Positions 1 through 7,959 of a stretch of 46,003 nt of DNA are shown one piece after another (within the stretch, counting starts at the first letter, position 1; each line of letters starts with the position of its first letter). Under the pieces are notes generated by a model, which worked only from the letters and a program-made list of their open reading frames with translations, was not told the origin of the DNA and ran no database searches. This DNA comes from CALKZN01 sp964633815. Its GTDB lineage: Bacteria; Pseudomonadota; Gammaproteobacteria; Arenicellales; Arenicellaceae. The stretch is taken from the NCBI GenBank assembly GCA_964633815.1, contig CAZWHW010000013.1:1-46003 (forward strand), written 5' to 3'. Position numbers and translations under genes: made by a program.

Positions 1-560
1 CTAGGAACATTTGCAAGGAGTATAGGAAATATAAACGCCATGTTTTAATTATCATTTAAGCAATTTACCCTGTCAAAATTCCTTAAATAAGCAACAAAAC
101 AGCCCGTTTACTCTGCGTTTCCACCTAAATACCTAAAATTACCTACCCGTTCGTCTAACACATGATGCTTTAATTAATCATTCCACAATTCAGCTAATAC
201 ATCTTTCAGCATATGGTTTGTTAGTCTCTCTAATTCAATCTTTTGTTGTTTTGATGAAAAACTAGTTAAAGGGCTCTGACCCCTTAAATTTCTAGTTAGG
301 ATGATCTTAACCTCTTGGCTATATGGGTGTTTTTATTATTAAGCTTTCGCCCTCATTCTCAGGCGCCCATAGCTCCACCAACCTGTTCACCATCCCACTT
401 ACCTGGACACAGCGACTAAAGCGCACCTTTGAAATCGACATCAATAAAATGTATATTTGATTTGTTCGAATCACCGATATGTGAGGTATGTCGGACTATC
501 TGAGTAGAACTATTCTGCACCATTGATGGCTAAAAATTTTAAGCACTTTGAAACCAATAT
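1..560. other. Gene-poor left end of window
   Basis: I see no convincing coding frame on either strand in this stretch; stops are frequent in all frames. The only structured element I could pick out is the palindrome at 266-287, described separately. The exported-protein gene at 561 begins at the right end, without an evident ribosome binding site. It may be intergenic DNA plus eroded remnants of older genes or repeats; nothing seen decides this. Confidence 0.6.
266..287. repeat. REP/RAYT-like palindrome (GGGCTCTGACCCC core)
   Basis: TTAAAGGG (266-273) and CCCCTTAA (280-287) form a stem with one mismatch around the loop CTCTGA. It is bracketed by AACTAG (260-265) and CTAGTT (292-297), which extend the inverted repeat. 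The core resembles the GGGGTCAGAGCCC-type sequences I recall near REP-associated tyrosine transposases in gammaproteobacteria. That association is from memory, and no transposase gene is visible here, so this would be a solo copy. There is no T-run on either side to suggest a terminator. Confidence 0.45.
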
Positions 561-1094
561 ATGAATAAGCATTTACTTTTCAAGGCTGGTATCACCATCT
601 CGCTGATTTCTTTTTTGGCGATTAACGTAAAACTCTTAAGCGCTGAAAAGCAACACGAAAACCAAGACGACCTATGCGCTGGAAAAACCTATAACGGCGC
701 TTGGTTTGATGTGCGTGTGCCTGAAGGATTTACTGTACAACCTTCTTTGTTATCAGTATCAAATGAAGGCTATGACAGCGTTTGGCTAAGGAGCCCTGAT
801 GACGATTTCGACTTATATATTTATTCGCCACAATGGGGTGGAGAACCAAGTGACGTGATTGATGATCCCCAGATATCAGACATCACAGAAAACACACAAA
901 TCAATGACCATGGCACCGTGACTGTGCGCGAAATCGCTTATAAAAATGGCCAATATGGCAAGTTCACGTCAAACCAAACCATCCACAACAACCATTTAAC
1001 CACTGGCTATCGCCATAGCAATCAACCATTGTCTGAATCTCAAAATCAAATCCATCGTTGCTTTTTACAGAGTATTCAGCAATACGCCGATTAA
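561..1094 (+). CDS. Exported protein of unknown function
   Basis: This 177-residue protein has a typical Sec signal peptide: a lysine-containing start, a hydrophobic stretch from about residue 9 to 25, and a probable cleavage near LLSA at about 28. The mature part is polar, acidic and rich in aromatic residues, with cysteines near 39 and 167 that could pair in the periplasm. I do not recognise the family. No good Shine-Dalgarno precedes the ATG at 561, but the signal peptide begins at once, which supports this start. It is a single gene: noncoding DNA lies upstream and a bidirectional terminator downstream. Confidence 0.6.
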   Translation: MNKHLLFKAGITISLISFLAINVKLLSAEKQHENQDDLCAGKTYNGAWFDVRVPEGFTVQPSLLSVSNEGYDSVWLRSPDDDFDLYIYSPQWGGEPSDVIDDPQISDITENTQINDHGTVTVREIAYKNGQYGKFTSNQTIHNNHLTTGYRHSNQPLSESQNQIHRCFLQSIQQYAD

Positions 1095-1194
1095 AACCCA
1101 TTAGGAAATTAGAACTTTCAAAAAATTAAAATCACATAGTCCTTATATCTACTTTTCCGTGTACTGTTTCTGTGCATCACTTTAAAAGCTTTAA

Positions 1195-1221
1195 AAAAAG
1201 CCAGAACAAGCCTGGCTTTTT
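1195..1221. terminator. Bidirectional rho-independent terminator
   Basis: AAAAAGCCAG (1195-1204) pairs perfectly with CTGGCTTTTT (1212-1221) around a 7-nt loop. A T-rich tract follows on the plus strand, and T-runs follow the stem on the minus strand as well. It sits between two converging genes (ends at 1094 and 1241), so it probably stops transcription from both sides. Confidence 0.85.
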
Positions 1222-1240
1222 CTTTTTATTGCAATCGTTA

Positions 1241-2674
1241 TTATTTTTTCGTTAGTTTGAGTTTAATAATTGCTCCATATCGATCTAACATCGAGGCCAA
1301 CACAATCACACCGATGCCTGCGACCGCAAAACCAATCCAACCACTATCAATGATAAGGTCGATCACTCCACCAACATGAGCAATACCTATCATTAAAGCG
1401 AGTACAATACCTAATACCAATAGCAGTCGATCAGCCGTTTTGATCCCAGCAAAGATCATGATTCCTGAAGCAATCAACATTGAAAGTGTCGACATAAATG
1501 AAACATTATCCATATGATTGATCATTAAGACCGATGAAACAATCAAAGCACCCGTAACTTTGACAACTTTATGTGCCCATGTGTTTTTGCTACGTATTGA
1601 TAAATCAACTGTCAATCCTGCTAAAATTGTAGCAAATAAAGGCTCGATTAAATTACTGGACGAAGCCAGCAAACCTATGGAAGGTGAAACCAAATACAAC
1701 GCCATGATAGCTGCCACTACAAATGCCAAGATATAACCCCAGATTAAGAGTTTATAATCAACCATTTTCGGCAAAAAGGAAGCGACTAAATAAATCGATA
1801 CTAATGAAATTAAATCTGCAAGAGCGCCAAACTCATAAAATGAACTACGCGCTAACAAAATCCCCAACGGAGCAATCAGAATAAGACGTGCATAGCGGCC
1901 TTCTTGAGTTTTCCATGTAAACAAAGACGAATCAATTAAGCGATTTTTTTTGCTCAAAAATAATTGCATTATCCCTAACCCTGCAACACCAACCAGCAAC
2001 ATGATGATAGCCGTTTCACGCACAGGAATTAACAGCAATAGGTTCATGGCTGTAAACCATAAGGTGAGCTGCTTTGCCGCTGGGCGTGCTAACACCGAAA
2101 ATGCTAACAAACTAAGTGGCACTAAAAAAACTAGCGCAATGCCAACAGAAAACAATGCTGTGAAAGTTGAGCCCGCTTGCCACAAAGCAAAGTCTGGATA
2201 ATTGACTGACAAACCATCCAATGGCAACACAGAATAAACCAAGGCGCCAAGCGTGGTGAAATTAGCAGTCACTGACACCAAAGCTAAACCAAAAAAGAGC
2301 CGAGCACCTTTCTTTTCTTTGAGCATTTTAATCATGGTAAATCCGCCAGCTCCTAACAACACTGTTTGGCCAATCATCATGCAAAATCGTTCAAAATCAT
2401 TTGTATCACTCCAACCTTGCATCAAAAACATAGACATCGACGCTAAAACTGCGATTGCGCCAAAGATACGCAAAAGTGAAGAAAAATTAGCAAATTCTTT
2501 AAGATTCTTGACTGCTAAATCAAACAAATTGCCTTGCTTTTGATTGGTGCCCCGCACAAGTCCTTCTGACTCATTTTCATGCTTGTTGCTCGCCTGACTC
2601 TCATAGAAGCCTTTGCACTTAGATGTTTCTTGATGCCAACCATTGGCACTATTTATAGTATTTGAGTTGTTCAT
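1241..2674 (-). CDS. Polytopic inner-membrane protein, unknown function
   Basis: The 477-residue product has a hydrophilic N-terminus of about 60 residues, then roughly a dozen hydrophobic segments separated by short loops, ending in a basic tail (KLKLTKK). I see no transporter signature or catalytic motif. It lies 48 nt downstream of the PspA/IM30-like gene on the same strand, so the two probably form an operon. By analogy with Psp systems, where PspA works with membrane partners, it may be a membrane anchor or sensor for that protein; this is inference from position only. The bidirectional terminator lies just after its stop. Confidence 0.7.
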   Translation of the reverse strand: MNNSNTINSANGWHQETSKCKGFYESQASNKHENESEGLVRGTNQKQGNLFDLAVKNLKEFANFSSLLRIFGAIAVLASMSMFLMQGWSDTNDFERFCMMIGQTVLLGAGGFTMIKMLKEKKGARLFFGLALVSVTANFTTLGALVYSVLPLDGLSVNYPDFALWQAGSTFTALFSVGIALVFLVPLSLLAFSVLARPAAKQLTLWFTAMNLLLLIPVRETAIIMLLVGVAGLGIMQLFLSKKNRLIDSSLFTWKTQEGRYARLILIAPLGILLARSSFYEFGALADLISLVSIYLVASFLPKMVDYKLLIWGYILAFVVAAIMALYLVSPSIGLLASSSNLIEPLFATILAGLTVDLSIRSKNTWAHKVVKVTGALIVSSVLMINHMDNVSFMSTLSMLIASGIMIFAGIKTADRLLLVLGIVLALMIGIAHVGGVIDLIIDSGWIGFAVAGIGVIVLASMLDRYGAIIKLKLTKK

Positions 2675-2722
2675 TGTTTTCTCCTTTTGTTGCCATTAAT
2701 TTGTAATCAAAAAGGCGATTCA

Positions 2723-3412
2723 TTATTCGGTTTTTTCATTGCTAGAATTTTCTAATTTAAGCGCTTCAAGCTCAGCTAATAGTTCTTGTTCAGCTTCCTT
2801 ATCGGCAAATTCATTTGCCAAATAATCGTCATTGGCATCATCAAAGTTATCGCAAAAATCTGTATTTGAATCCATCTTCGCGATGCTAATTTCCCAACGA
2901 TCTAAAGCCGCATCAATATTGCTAGCCCCAGAAGCAGTCACGGCAGCAACAACCCGATTAGCCTCGGCTACTGACTGCTGCGATTGCAAAAGATGTTTTT
3001 TATTATTAATTTCAGAGAATCTCTCATCAATAGTGCGAAGTTGATCCTGTAACTGCTGTTTTAATTTCTGGTGTTCTGATAAACGATGCTCTAATTGAGA
3101 AATTTTTTCATGAACTTTGCGGCGACGCTCAAGGCAAGCTATCGCTTTTGTTTGGCTAGTTTGTTCATCATCTTCGGCTAGCTTGGCAGCACGCACAGTC
3201 CATTGCTGCTCTTGTTCAATGAGTTTGTCATGCTCACTTTGCATGGTAATGCCATCTTTTGCCACACGATTAAGGCGAACTGCGCATTGCGCTCGCGCCA
3301 CTTTAAGTTCTTTTAGCATTGAATCAATAACTGCATCATGATTCTCTATCTCAGTGATAACCTTATCGACTGACGCCAAGACTGTAGATGAAATTCGTTT
3401 AAATAATTGCAT
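2723..3412 (-). CDS. PspA/IM30-like coiled-coil protein
   Basis: This 229-residue protein is almost wholly helical and charged, with long heptad-like coiled-coil regions from about residue 15 to 150. It has an amphipathic N-terminus (LFKRISSTVLASVDKVI) like the membrane-binding helix of PspA/IM30 proteins, which protect or remodel the cytoplasmic membrane under stress. The tail is acidic and Asp/Glu rich. AGAGGA lies about 8 nt before the ATG, supporting this start. It begins a probable two-gene operon with the membrane protein at 1241, divergent from the XRE regulator at 3540. Family placement rests on overall character rather than a decisive motif; it differs from canonical E. coli PspA. 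Confidence 0.65.
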   Translation of the reverse strand: MQLFKRISSTVLASVDKVITEIENHDAVIDSMLKELKVARAQCAVRLNRVAKDGITMQSEHDKLIEQEQQWTVRAAKLAEDDEQTSQTKAIACLERRRKVHEKISQLEHRLSEHQKLKQQLQDQLRTIDERFSEINNKKHLLQSQQSVAEANRVVAAVTASGASNIDAALDRWEISIAKMDSNTDFCDNFDDANDDYLANEFADKEAEQELLAELEALKLENSSNEKTE

Positions 3413-3503
3413 AATAATTCCTCTTTAAATAGTTTTGTTAAGAGCTTGTGAGTTTATGCAAGTATTAATATTTTTAAACACTATTGTTTTTTTAATAAAG
3501 ATA

Positions 3504-3532
3504 TTGACCATTAAGAATAATATAATTATACT
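3504..3532 (+). promoter_or_regulatory. Promoter of the XRE regulator (leaderless)
   Basis: TTGACC (3504-3509) and TATACT (3527-3532) are separated by exactly 17 bp, a near-consensus sigma-70 promoter. The expected transcription start, about 7 nt after the -10 box, falls on or next to the ATG at 3540, so the mRNA would have no 5' leader; no Shine-Dalgarno is present. A perfect 10-bp palindrome, TATAATTATA (3521-3530), overlaps the -10 region and could be an operator for autoregulation. Confidence 0.7.
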
Positions 3533-3539
3533 TTATTGC

Positions 3540-4277
3540 ATGGCTCGATCTAAAAAATTAATTTCAGTACTGAAAAAAAGGCTTCGCCAGAAAGGCATTA
3601 CCTATAAACAAATTGCGGCGGCTTTGGAACTTTCTGAAGCATCCATCAAAAACATGTTTGCTAAGAGCCATTTTTCTTTAGAGCGCATTGATCGCATCTG
3701 CGACCTTTTAGATATTGAGCTAAGTGATTTAGCAAGCCTTGCTGAAAATGACTCACCAACCATTTCGCAAATTCCACTTGAATTTGAAACAGAACTAATC
3801 AGTGATATGCGACTTTTACTCGTTGCTTATTGCGTCACCAATTTTTGGACCTTGGAAGATATCATTGCGCAGTATGATTTAACCAAAGCTGAGTGCATTC
3901 AACATTTAGCTAAACTTGATCGAATGAAAATGATTGAACTACAAGTTAATAACCGCATTCGATTGATGATTTCTTCCAACTTTTCTTGGCACGTCAATGG
4001 ACCTATCGAACGCTTCTTTCGCCAGCAAGTTCAATCACAGTTTTTTGACAGTGATTTTCTTAACGAGGGTGAACTTCGCATTGTCAGCAATGGCAATATC
4101 GGTACCCAAAGCCGCAAGCGTTTAGTAGAAAGACTTGAATCAATTGGTGAATACTTCGAGGAACTCAATCAAGATGATCGACAGCTGAATATGCAAGAAA
4201 AAATGGGATCGACTATGGTGCTAGCCATTCGGCCATGGGCATTTGCTGCATTCTCAGCATTGGAACGCCAGCAATAA
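3540..4277 (+). CDS. XRE-type transcriptional regulator
   Basis: The 245-residue protein starts with a helix-turn-helix of the XRE/Cro type at about residues 5-62 (YKQIAAALELSEASIKNMF is the core). A second region at about 95-140 reads like a winged helix, followed by a C-terminal part I do not recognise. I chose ATG 3540: the in-frame upstream stretch from 3435 is AT-rich with no resemblance to coding sequence and lies within the promoter. The gene is divergent from the PspA-like/membrane operon and is the obvious candidate to control it and itself. The target is inferred from position only. Confidence 0.75.
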   Translation: MARSKKLISVLKKRLRQKGITYKQIAAALELSEASIKNMFAKSHFSLERIDRICDLLDIELSDLASLAENDSPTISQIPLEFETELISDMRLLLVAYCVTNFWTLEDIIAQYDLTKAECIQHLAKLDRMKMIELQVNNRIRLMISSNFSWHVNGPIERFFRQQVQSQFFDSDFLNEGELRIVSNGNIGTQSRKRLVERLESIGEYFEELNQDDRQLNMQEKMGSTMVLAIRPWAFAAFSALERQQ

Positions 4278-4383
4278 CAAATTTTGTCCCAAGGAAAGGC
4301 AATTAAAATGATATTATACGGAACTTTAGAATCAGCCCATATGCAGATTCGCAAGCACTAAAAAGATAGTTCATTACAAGTCT

Positions 4384-5535
4384 ATGAGAAAAATTTGTGT
4401 CGTTGTTGGTTCACGAGCCAACTATAGCAGCATCAAGTCCGCTATGCGGGCAATTGACAATCACCCTGAGTTAACTCTTCAAGTCGTAGCGACTGCATCC
4501 GCCTTACTTGATCGTTACGGCCAAGTTGTTGATTTAGTTGAAAGCGATGGCTTCAAGATTGATGACCGTGTTTACATGCTTATGGAAGGTGAGACACCAC
4601 TAACCATGGCAAAATCTACAGGCATTGGCACCATCGAACTAGCCAGCTCTTTTGATCGTTTGCAGCCAGATATTGTAATCACTATCGGCGATCGTTTCGA
4701 AACCATGGCAACAACCATTGCGGCAACATACATGAACATTGCCCTTGCCCACACCATGGGTGGCGAAGTGACTGGCACCATTGATGAAAGCATTCGCCAT
4801 GCAATCACCAAATTCGCTCATATACATTTTCCGGCCTGCAAAGATGCGGTTGAACGCATCATCAAATTAGGTGAGCTTCCCGAATCAATACATAACGTAG
4901 GCTGCCCTCGACTAGATTTAGTAGCAGACATTATCGACAACTTAGACCAAGTCGATATGTCGCCAATTCAAACTGAAGGTGTTGGCGACAAAATTGATAT
5001 CACTCAACCATTTGTGCTGCTTTCACAGCACCCTGTCACTACAGAATATGGCGCAGGTGAACAACAAATATTGAATTCACTACGAGCCATCAAAGAAACT
5101 GGCTTGCCCGCCATTGTGCTATGGCCAAATGGCGACGCTGGCTCTGAAGACATTGCTAGAGGCATGCGTAAATTTCGCGAACATGAAGATCAAGGCAACT
5201 TTCATTATTTCAAAAATCTACCAATCGATGTCTATATCAAACTGATGAAGAACACCGCCTGTTTGGTGGGGAACTCAAGTAGTGGCATTCGTGATGGCGC
5301 GTTTATTGGCACACCTTCTGTTAACATCGGCACACGTCAAAACATGCGAGAACGTGGCCAAAACGTCATTGATGTGAATAATGATCAACAAGCCATTCAT
5401 GCAGCATTAAAACAGCAAATTGAAAATGGGGCTTACTCTTCAGAAGCAATTTATGGGGACGGCAAAGCGGGCGAACGAATCGCTGAAGTGCTAGCAAATT
5501 GCCAATGGGAAATTCAAAAAACGATCACGTATTGA
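4384..5535 (+). CDS. UDP-N-acetylglucosamine 2-epimerase (hydrolysing, NeuC-like)
   Basis: This 383-residue protein has the two-domain GT-B-like fold signatures of UDP-GlcNAc 2-epimerases. The N-terminus VVVGSRANYSS, the mid-protein HPVTTEYG, and the late blocks VGNSSSGIRDGAF and RGQNVIDV match the hydrolysing NeuC/LegG branch rather than WecB. Enzymes of this branch convert UDP-GlcNAc (or a related UDP-sugar) to ManNAc-type sugar plus UDP, the first step to sialic or legionaminic acids. No neighbour belongs to a nonulosonate or capsule cluster, so it is an orphan. It starts 106 nt after the XRE gene and could be independently transcribed. The exact substrate cannot be told from sequence. Confidence 0.85.
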   Translation: MRKICVVVGSRANYSSIKSAMRAIDNHPELTLQVVATASALLDRYGQVVDLVESDGFKIDDRVYMLMEGETPLTMAKSTGIGTIELASSFDRLQPDIVITIGDRFETMATTIAATYMNIALAHTMGGEVTGTIDESIRHAITKFAHIHFPACKDAVERIIKLGELPESIHNVGCPRLDLVADIIDNLDQVDMSPIQTEGVGDKIDITQPFVLLSQHPVTTEYGAGEQQILNSLRAIKETGLPAIVLWPNGDAGSEDIARGMRKFREHEDQGNFHYFKNLPIDVYIKLMKNTACLVGNSSSGIRDGAFIGTPSVNIGTRQNMRERGQNVIDVNNDQQAIHAALKQQIENGAYSSEAIYGDGKAGERIAEVLANCQWEIQKTITY

Positions 5536-5564
5536 TTGCTTGATATAGCAAACAATACGAAAAT

Positions 5565-5948
5565 TTAGTTGTGCGGAACTTTAATCTGCATGCCTTTCTC
5601 ATTAAGACCATGCACAGAATCTTGCGCTTTGATAATTATGGTTTTCACTCTTTTTGCAATAGTGAGCCTTAGGCTGCGAGTGAACGGCTGCTCATTGACA
5701 TGTGGATGATGCAGAATTCGCTCACCTAATTTGTTACCTTCTTCATCAAATACTAACCAAGCATTTGCGTAATGTTTCCAGCCTGTATCTGCATGTTTGA
5801 TAGTGGTATCAATACGATATTGATTATTTCCAATAGACTTAATTTTGACTTCTATGATCTCAGCATGATTAGCATAAGCAGCGGAAGACAAAAGCGCTAA
5901 GCAGCTGACAATTAAAAAAAGTGTAGCAATAAAACGTTTAATTCGCAT
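5565..5948 (-). CDS. Small exported protein of unknown function
   Basis: The 127-residue product has a clear Sec signal peptide (MRIKR, then a hydrophobic core, cleavage probably after AAYA near residue 26). The mature 100 residues contain HADTGWKHYANAW and HHPHVNEQPFTR, conserved-looking blocks of a proteobacterial periplasmic family I recognise by pattern but cannot name; no function is known to me. The histidines could bind a metal. Its start overlaps the 3' end of fabY by 11 nt, so the two are translationally coupled and in one operon, though no functional link is obvious. Confidence 0.75.
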   Translation of the reverse strand: MRIKRFIATLFLIVSCLALLSSAAYANHAEIIEVKIKSIGNNQYRIDTTIKHADTGWKHYANAWLVFDEEGNKLGERILHHPHVNEQPFTRSLRLTIAKRVKTIIIKAQDSVHGLNEKGMQIKVPHN

Positions 5949-7836
5949 AGGGGTTTTCCATATTCAAATCAATTGCAGCTGAATAACCAGGAATCGTCAT
6001 TTTACTAGCTTCAATTCGAATCGAATCCTCATCAACTAAGTTCTCACCAAAAGCATAAATCACACGATAATCACCTTGCATAAACGCTTGATCATACTCA
6101 GCTAGTTTTTTTCTGGTTTGTTGACGTTTAACAGTATAGTCTTGCAATTGTTCATCACTATAACGCTCTTTCAGCATTTTTTCGACTGCGCTTGGAGAAA
6201 GGATCAAAGCGGTAGCATTGTTGCCGCCAAATCCTTTTGAATTTAGAAAGGCAACGTGTGGATTGTCTAGCGTTTGATCTTTATTAGAAATACTCAGTCT
6301 ATTCGCCACAACATCATCCGCGACCTTATCAATCGTTTTGATGCCTGGCAAAATTCCATATTTAAATACGCCCAAGGTGGAAATCAATTGATCGCCACTA
6401 GCAGGCGCCAATGAGTGTCCAACATAAGACTTAATAGCACATACTGGCCAACTTTCAATATCAAAAGCCGCTGCAACTTTGTCTAAAATTACTGATTCAG
6501 TAACACGATTTTGTGGAGTACTTGAACCATGCGCTTGAACGAAGCTATGATTTTTTATCGCTTCTTCGCCAACAATGGCCTTTGCTGAAGCAACAGCTTT
6601 GGCCATGGTTATGTAGTTACCCGGTCCTGGAGAAGAAATCGATTTTTTATAACCATCTGCATTTACAAACACCTCGCCAACAGCGCCATGAATATCCGCA
6701 CCTAACTCAATAGCCAAGGAATCGTCCATTAAAATCACATATTGAGCAGATTCTGCAATGGTGAAACCTGCATTCTCACCAAAAGGACGACTTGCTCTGC
6801 GTCCATCAAAATCCACTTTATCTTGTGCATTACCATCTAATTTCTGAATTTTCTCATCACGCCCCAAAGCACTCATAGCATCAAAGCCTTCCATAACTTC
6901 TGCTGTGATTGGCGCTTCACTGCCGCCAACAATCACAATTCGCCTGCGTCCTGTACGAATATCATCCATGCCTAAACGCAAATTATATAAAAAGCTGGCG
7001 CAGGCTCCTGTCATGCTGCCCGTTGAACCAACTGTGCCCGAAATATAAGCATTAACAAAGTCGGCCGGCATCGAATTAAAACCTAAGGCCAACTGTTTCG
7101 ATGAAACACGTTTGGCTTTTAAACGAGATTGCAGCACACCTCCGAACCCATCGCCATCTATTTGGCCGAGCAAACTGCTGGCATAAACAGCAATTTGATC
7201 AGGAGAAACGGAATTTTTCACAACCTCCCAATCAAGACCAAGTGCATTGATAGCATCAGCCGCGGCAAATACTGTCATGGTTAAACCACGAGGGTGATAG
7301 CGAGAACTGTATGTATTGGCTGGGTCAAAGCCACTGGGCAACTGGCCTGCGCTGCTGACAGCCATTTTCCGAGTAGACTCGATGTTAGCCGAAAGGCCAC
7401 CTTTGATTGTGATTTTTACTTTTCTTTCGCTAATTGGCGTGATCTGCCAATGCTCGGGCACCGATTCAGGCATATTACGCAGCGACATTTCAAATGACAA
7501 TGGTTCATCGCTATCGACTTCTACAGCCTTATGAACAGGCACATTACTTGGATCAAAATAACATGACTCAATTCCTCTTACTAAAGTACCTGCCAACACG
7601 ATAGCTTCAAATTCCTGAACGGCTTGTTGCATTGAATAGCTATTGCCTACCGAATCTTGATAAGTATCATTCTTAAATTCTAATAAACCCATCATTTGCG
7701 CAAGACCTACGATCACTTCCGAGCGATCCTCGTCTGATAATGAGTCTAATATCATACGACGATAAGCGTGATGAGCGGAGCTACGACCCGCTGCATTTAC
7801 GCCGCCAAAACTTACAATTAATGGAATTTGTGCCAT
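5938..7836 (-). CDS. fabY: Beta-ketoacyl-ACP synthase, FabY type
   Basis: At 632 residues this is much longer than FabB or FabF (about 410) and matches the length and layout of Pseudomonas aeruginosa FabY, which condenses acetyl-CoA with malonyl-ACP to start fatty acid synthesis in place of FabH. The thiolase-fold triad is visible: Cys279 in TGACASFLYN, a His in QAHGSSTPQN, and a second His in KSYVGHSLAPASGDQL. The glycine-rich NSKGFGGNNAT near the C-terminus is also typical. The first 100 and last 70 residues are the FabY-specific extensions. A small exported protein overlaps its stop, and a GlxA-type regulator is divergent upstream. Whether it replaces FabH here depends on genes outside the window. 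Confidence 0.87.
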   Translation of the reverse strand: MAQIPLIVSFGGVNAAGRSSAHHAYRRMILDSLSDEDRSEVIVGLAQMMGLLEFKNDTYQDSVGNSYSMQQAVQEFEAIVLAGTLVRGIESCYFDPSNVPVHKAVEVDSDEPLSFEMSLRNMPESVPEHWQITPISERKVKITIKGGLSANIESTRKMAVSSAGQLPSGFDPANTYSSRYHPRGLTMTVFAAADAINALGLDWEVVKNSVSPDQIAVYASSLLGQIDGDGFGGVLQSRLKAKRVSSKQLALGFNSMPADFVNAYISGTVGSTGSMTGACASFLYNLRLGMDDIRTGRRRIVIVGGSEAPITAEVMEGFDAMSALGRDEKIQKLDGNAQDKVDFDGRRASRPFGENAGFTIAESAQYVILMDDSLAIELGADIHGAVGEVFVNADGYKKSISSPGPGNYITMAKAVASAKAIVGEEAIKNHSFVQAHGSSTPQNRVTESVILDKVAAAFDIESWPVCAIKSYVGHSLAPASGDQLISTLGVFKYGILPGIKTIDKVADDVVANRLSISNKDQTLDNPHVAFLNSKGFGGNNATALILSPSAVEKMLKERYSDEQLQDYTVKRQQTRKKLAEYDQAFMQGDYRVIYAFGENLVDEDSIRIEASKMTIPGYSAAIDLNMENPYAN

Positions 7837-7947
7837 TGATAATTTATTTCAATGATTTTATTAATGAATAAAGAAATTATAGCGAGAACAGTTTGCATAA
7901 ATTAAAACAAAAAAGACGAATAACAAAACATAACAGCCAAAATATCG

Positions 7948-7953
7948 TATTAT
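7948..7953 (+). promoter_or_regulatory. Candidate -10 box, GlxA-type regulator (leaderless)
   Basis: TATTAT (7948-7953) lies 6 nt before the ATG at 7960, and no Shine-Dalgarno is present. The predicted transcription start is therefore at or within a base of the start codon. No good -35 hexamer is visible at 16-18 bp. The arrangement matches that before the XRE gene at 3540, the oxidoreductase at 23743 and the kinase at 38833. Confidence 0.4.
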
Positions 7954-7959
7954 TCCCAC

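Noticed and set aside
466..480. GTTCGAATC, like a tRNA T-loop, in the left noncoding region
   Set aside because: The bases around it do not form the T-stem, and no acceptor stem, anticodon arm or CCA end is present.
1518..2543. Several open frames on the plus strand opposite the polytopic membrane protein
   Set aside because: They are low-complexity antisense shadows of a real membrane-protein gene, with no start sites or family likeness.
3435..3539. N-terminal extension of the XRE regulator frame by 35 residues
   Set aside because: The segment is AT-rich, contains the -35 and -10 boxes, and reads as hydrophobic low-complexity sequence before a typical MARSKK start.
5531..5556. Hairpin ATTG-A-TTGCT / AGCAA-A-CAAT between converging genes
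   Set aside because: The stem has a mismatch and there is no T-run on either strand, so it is not a convincing terminator.
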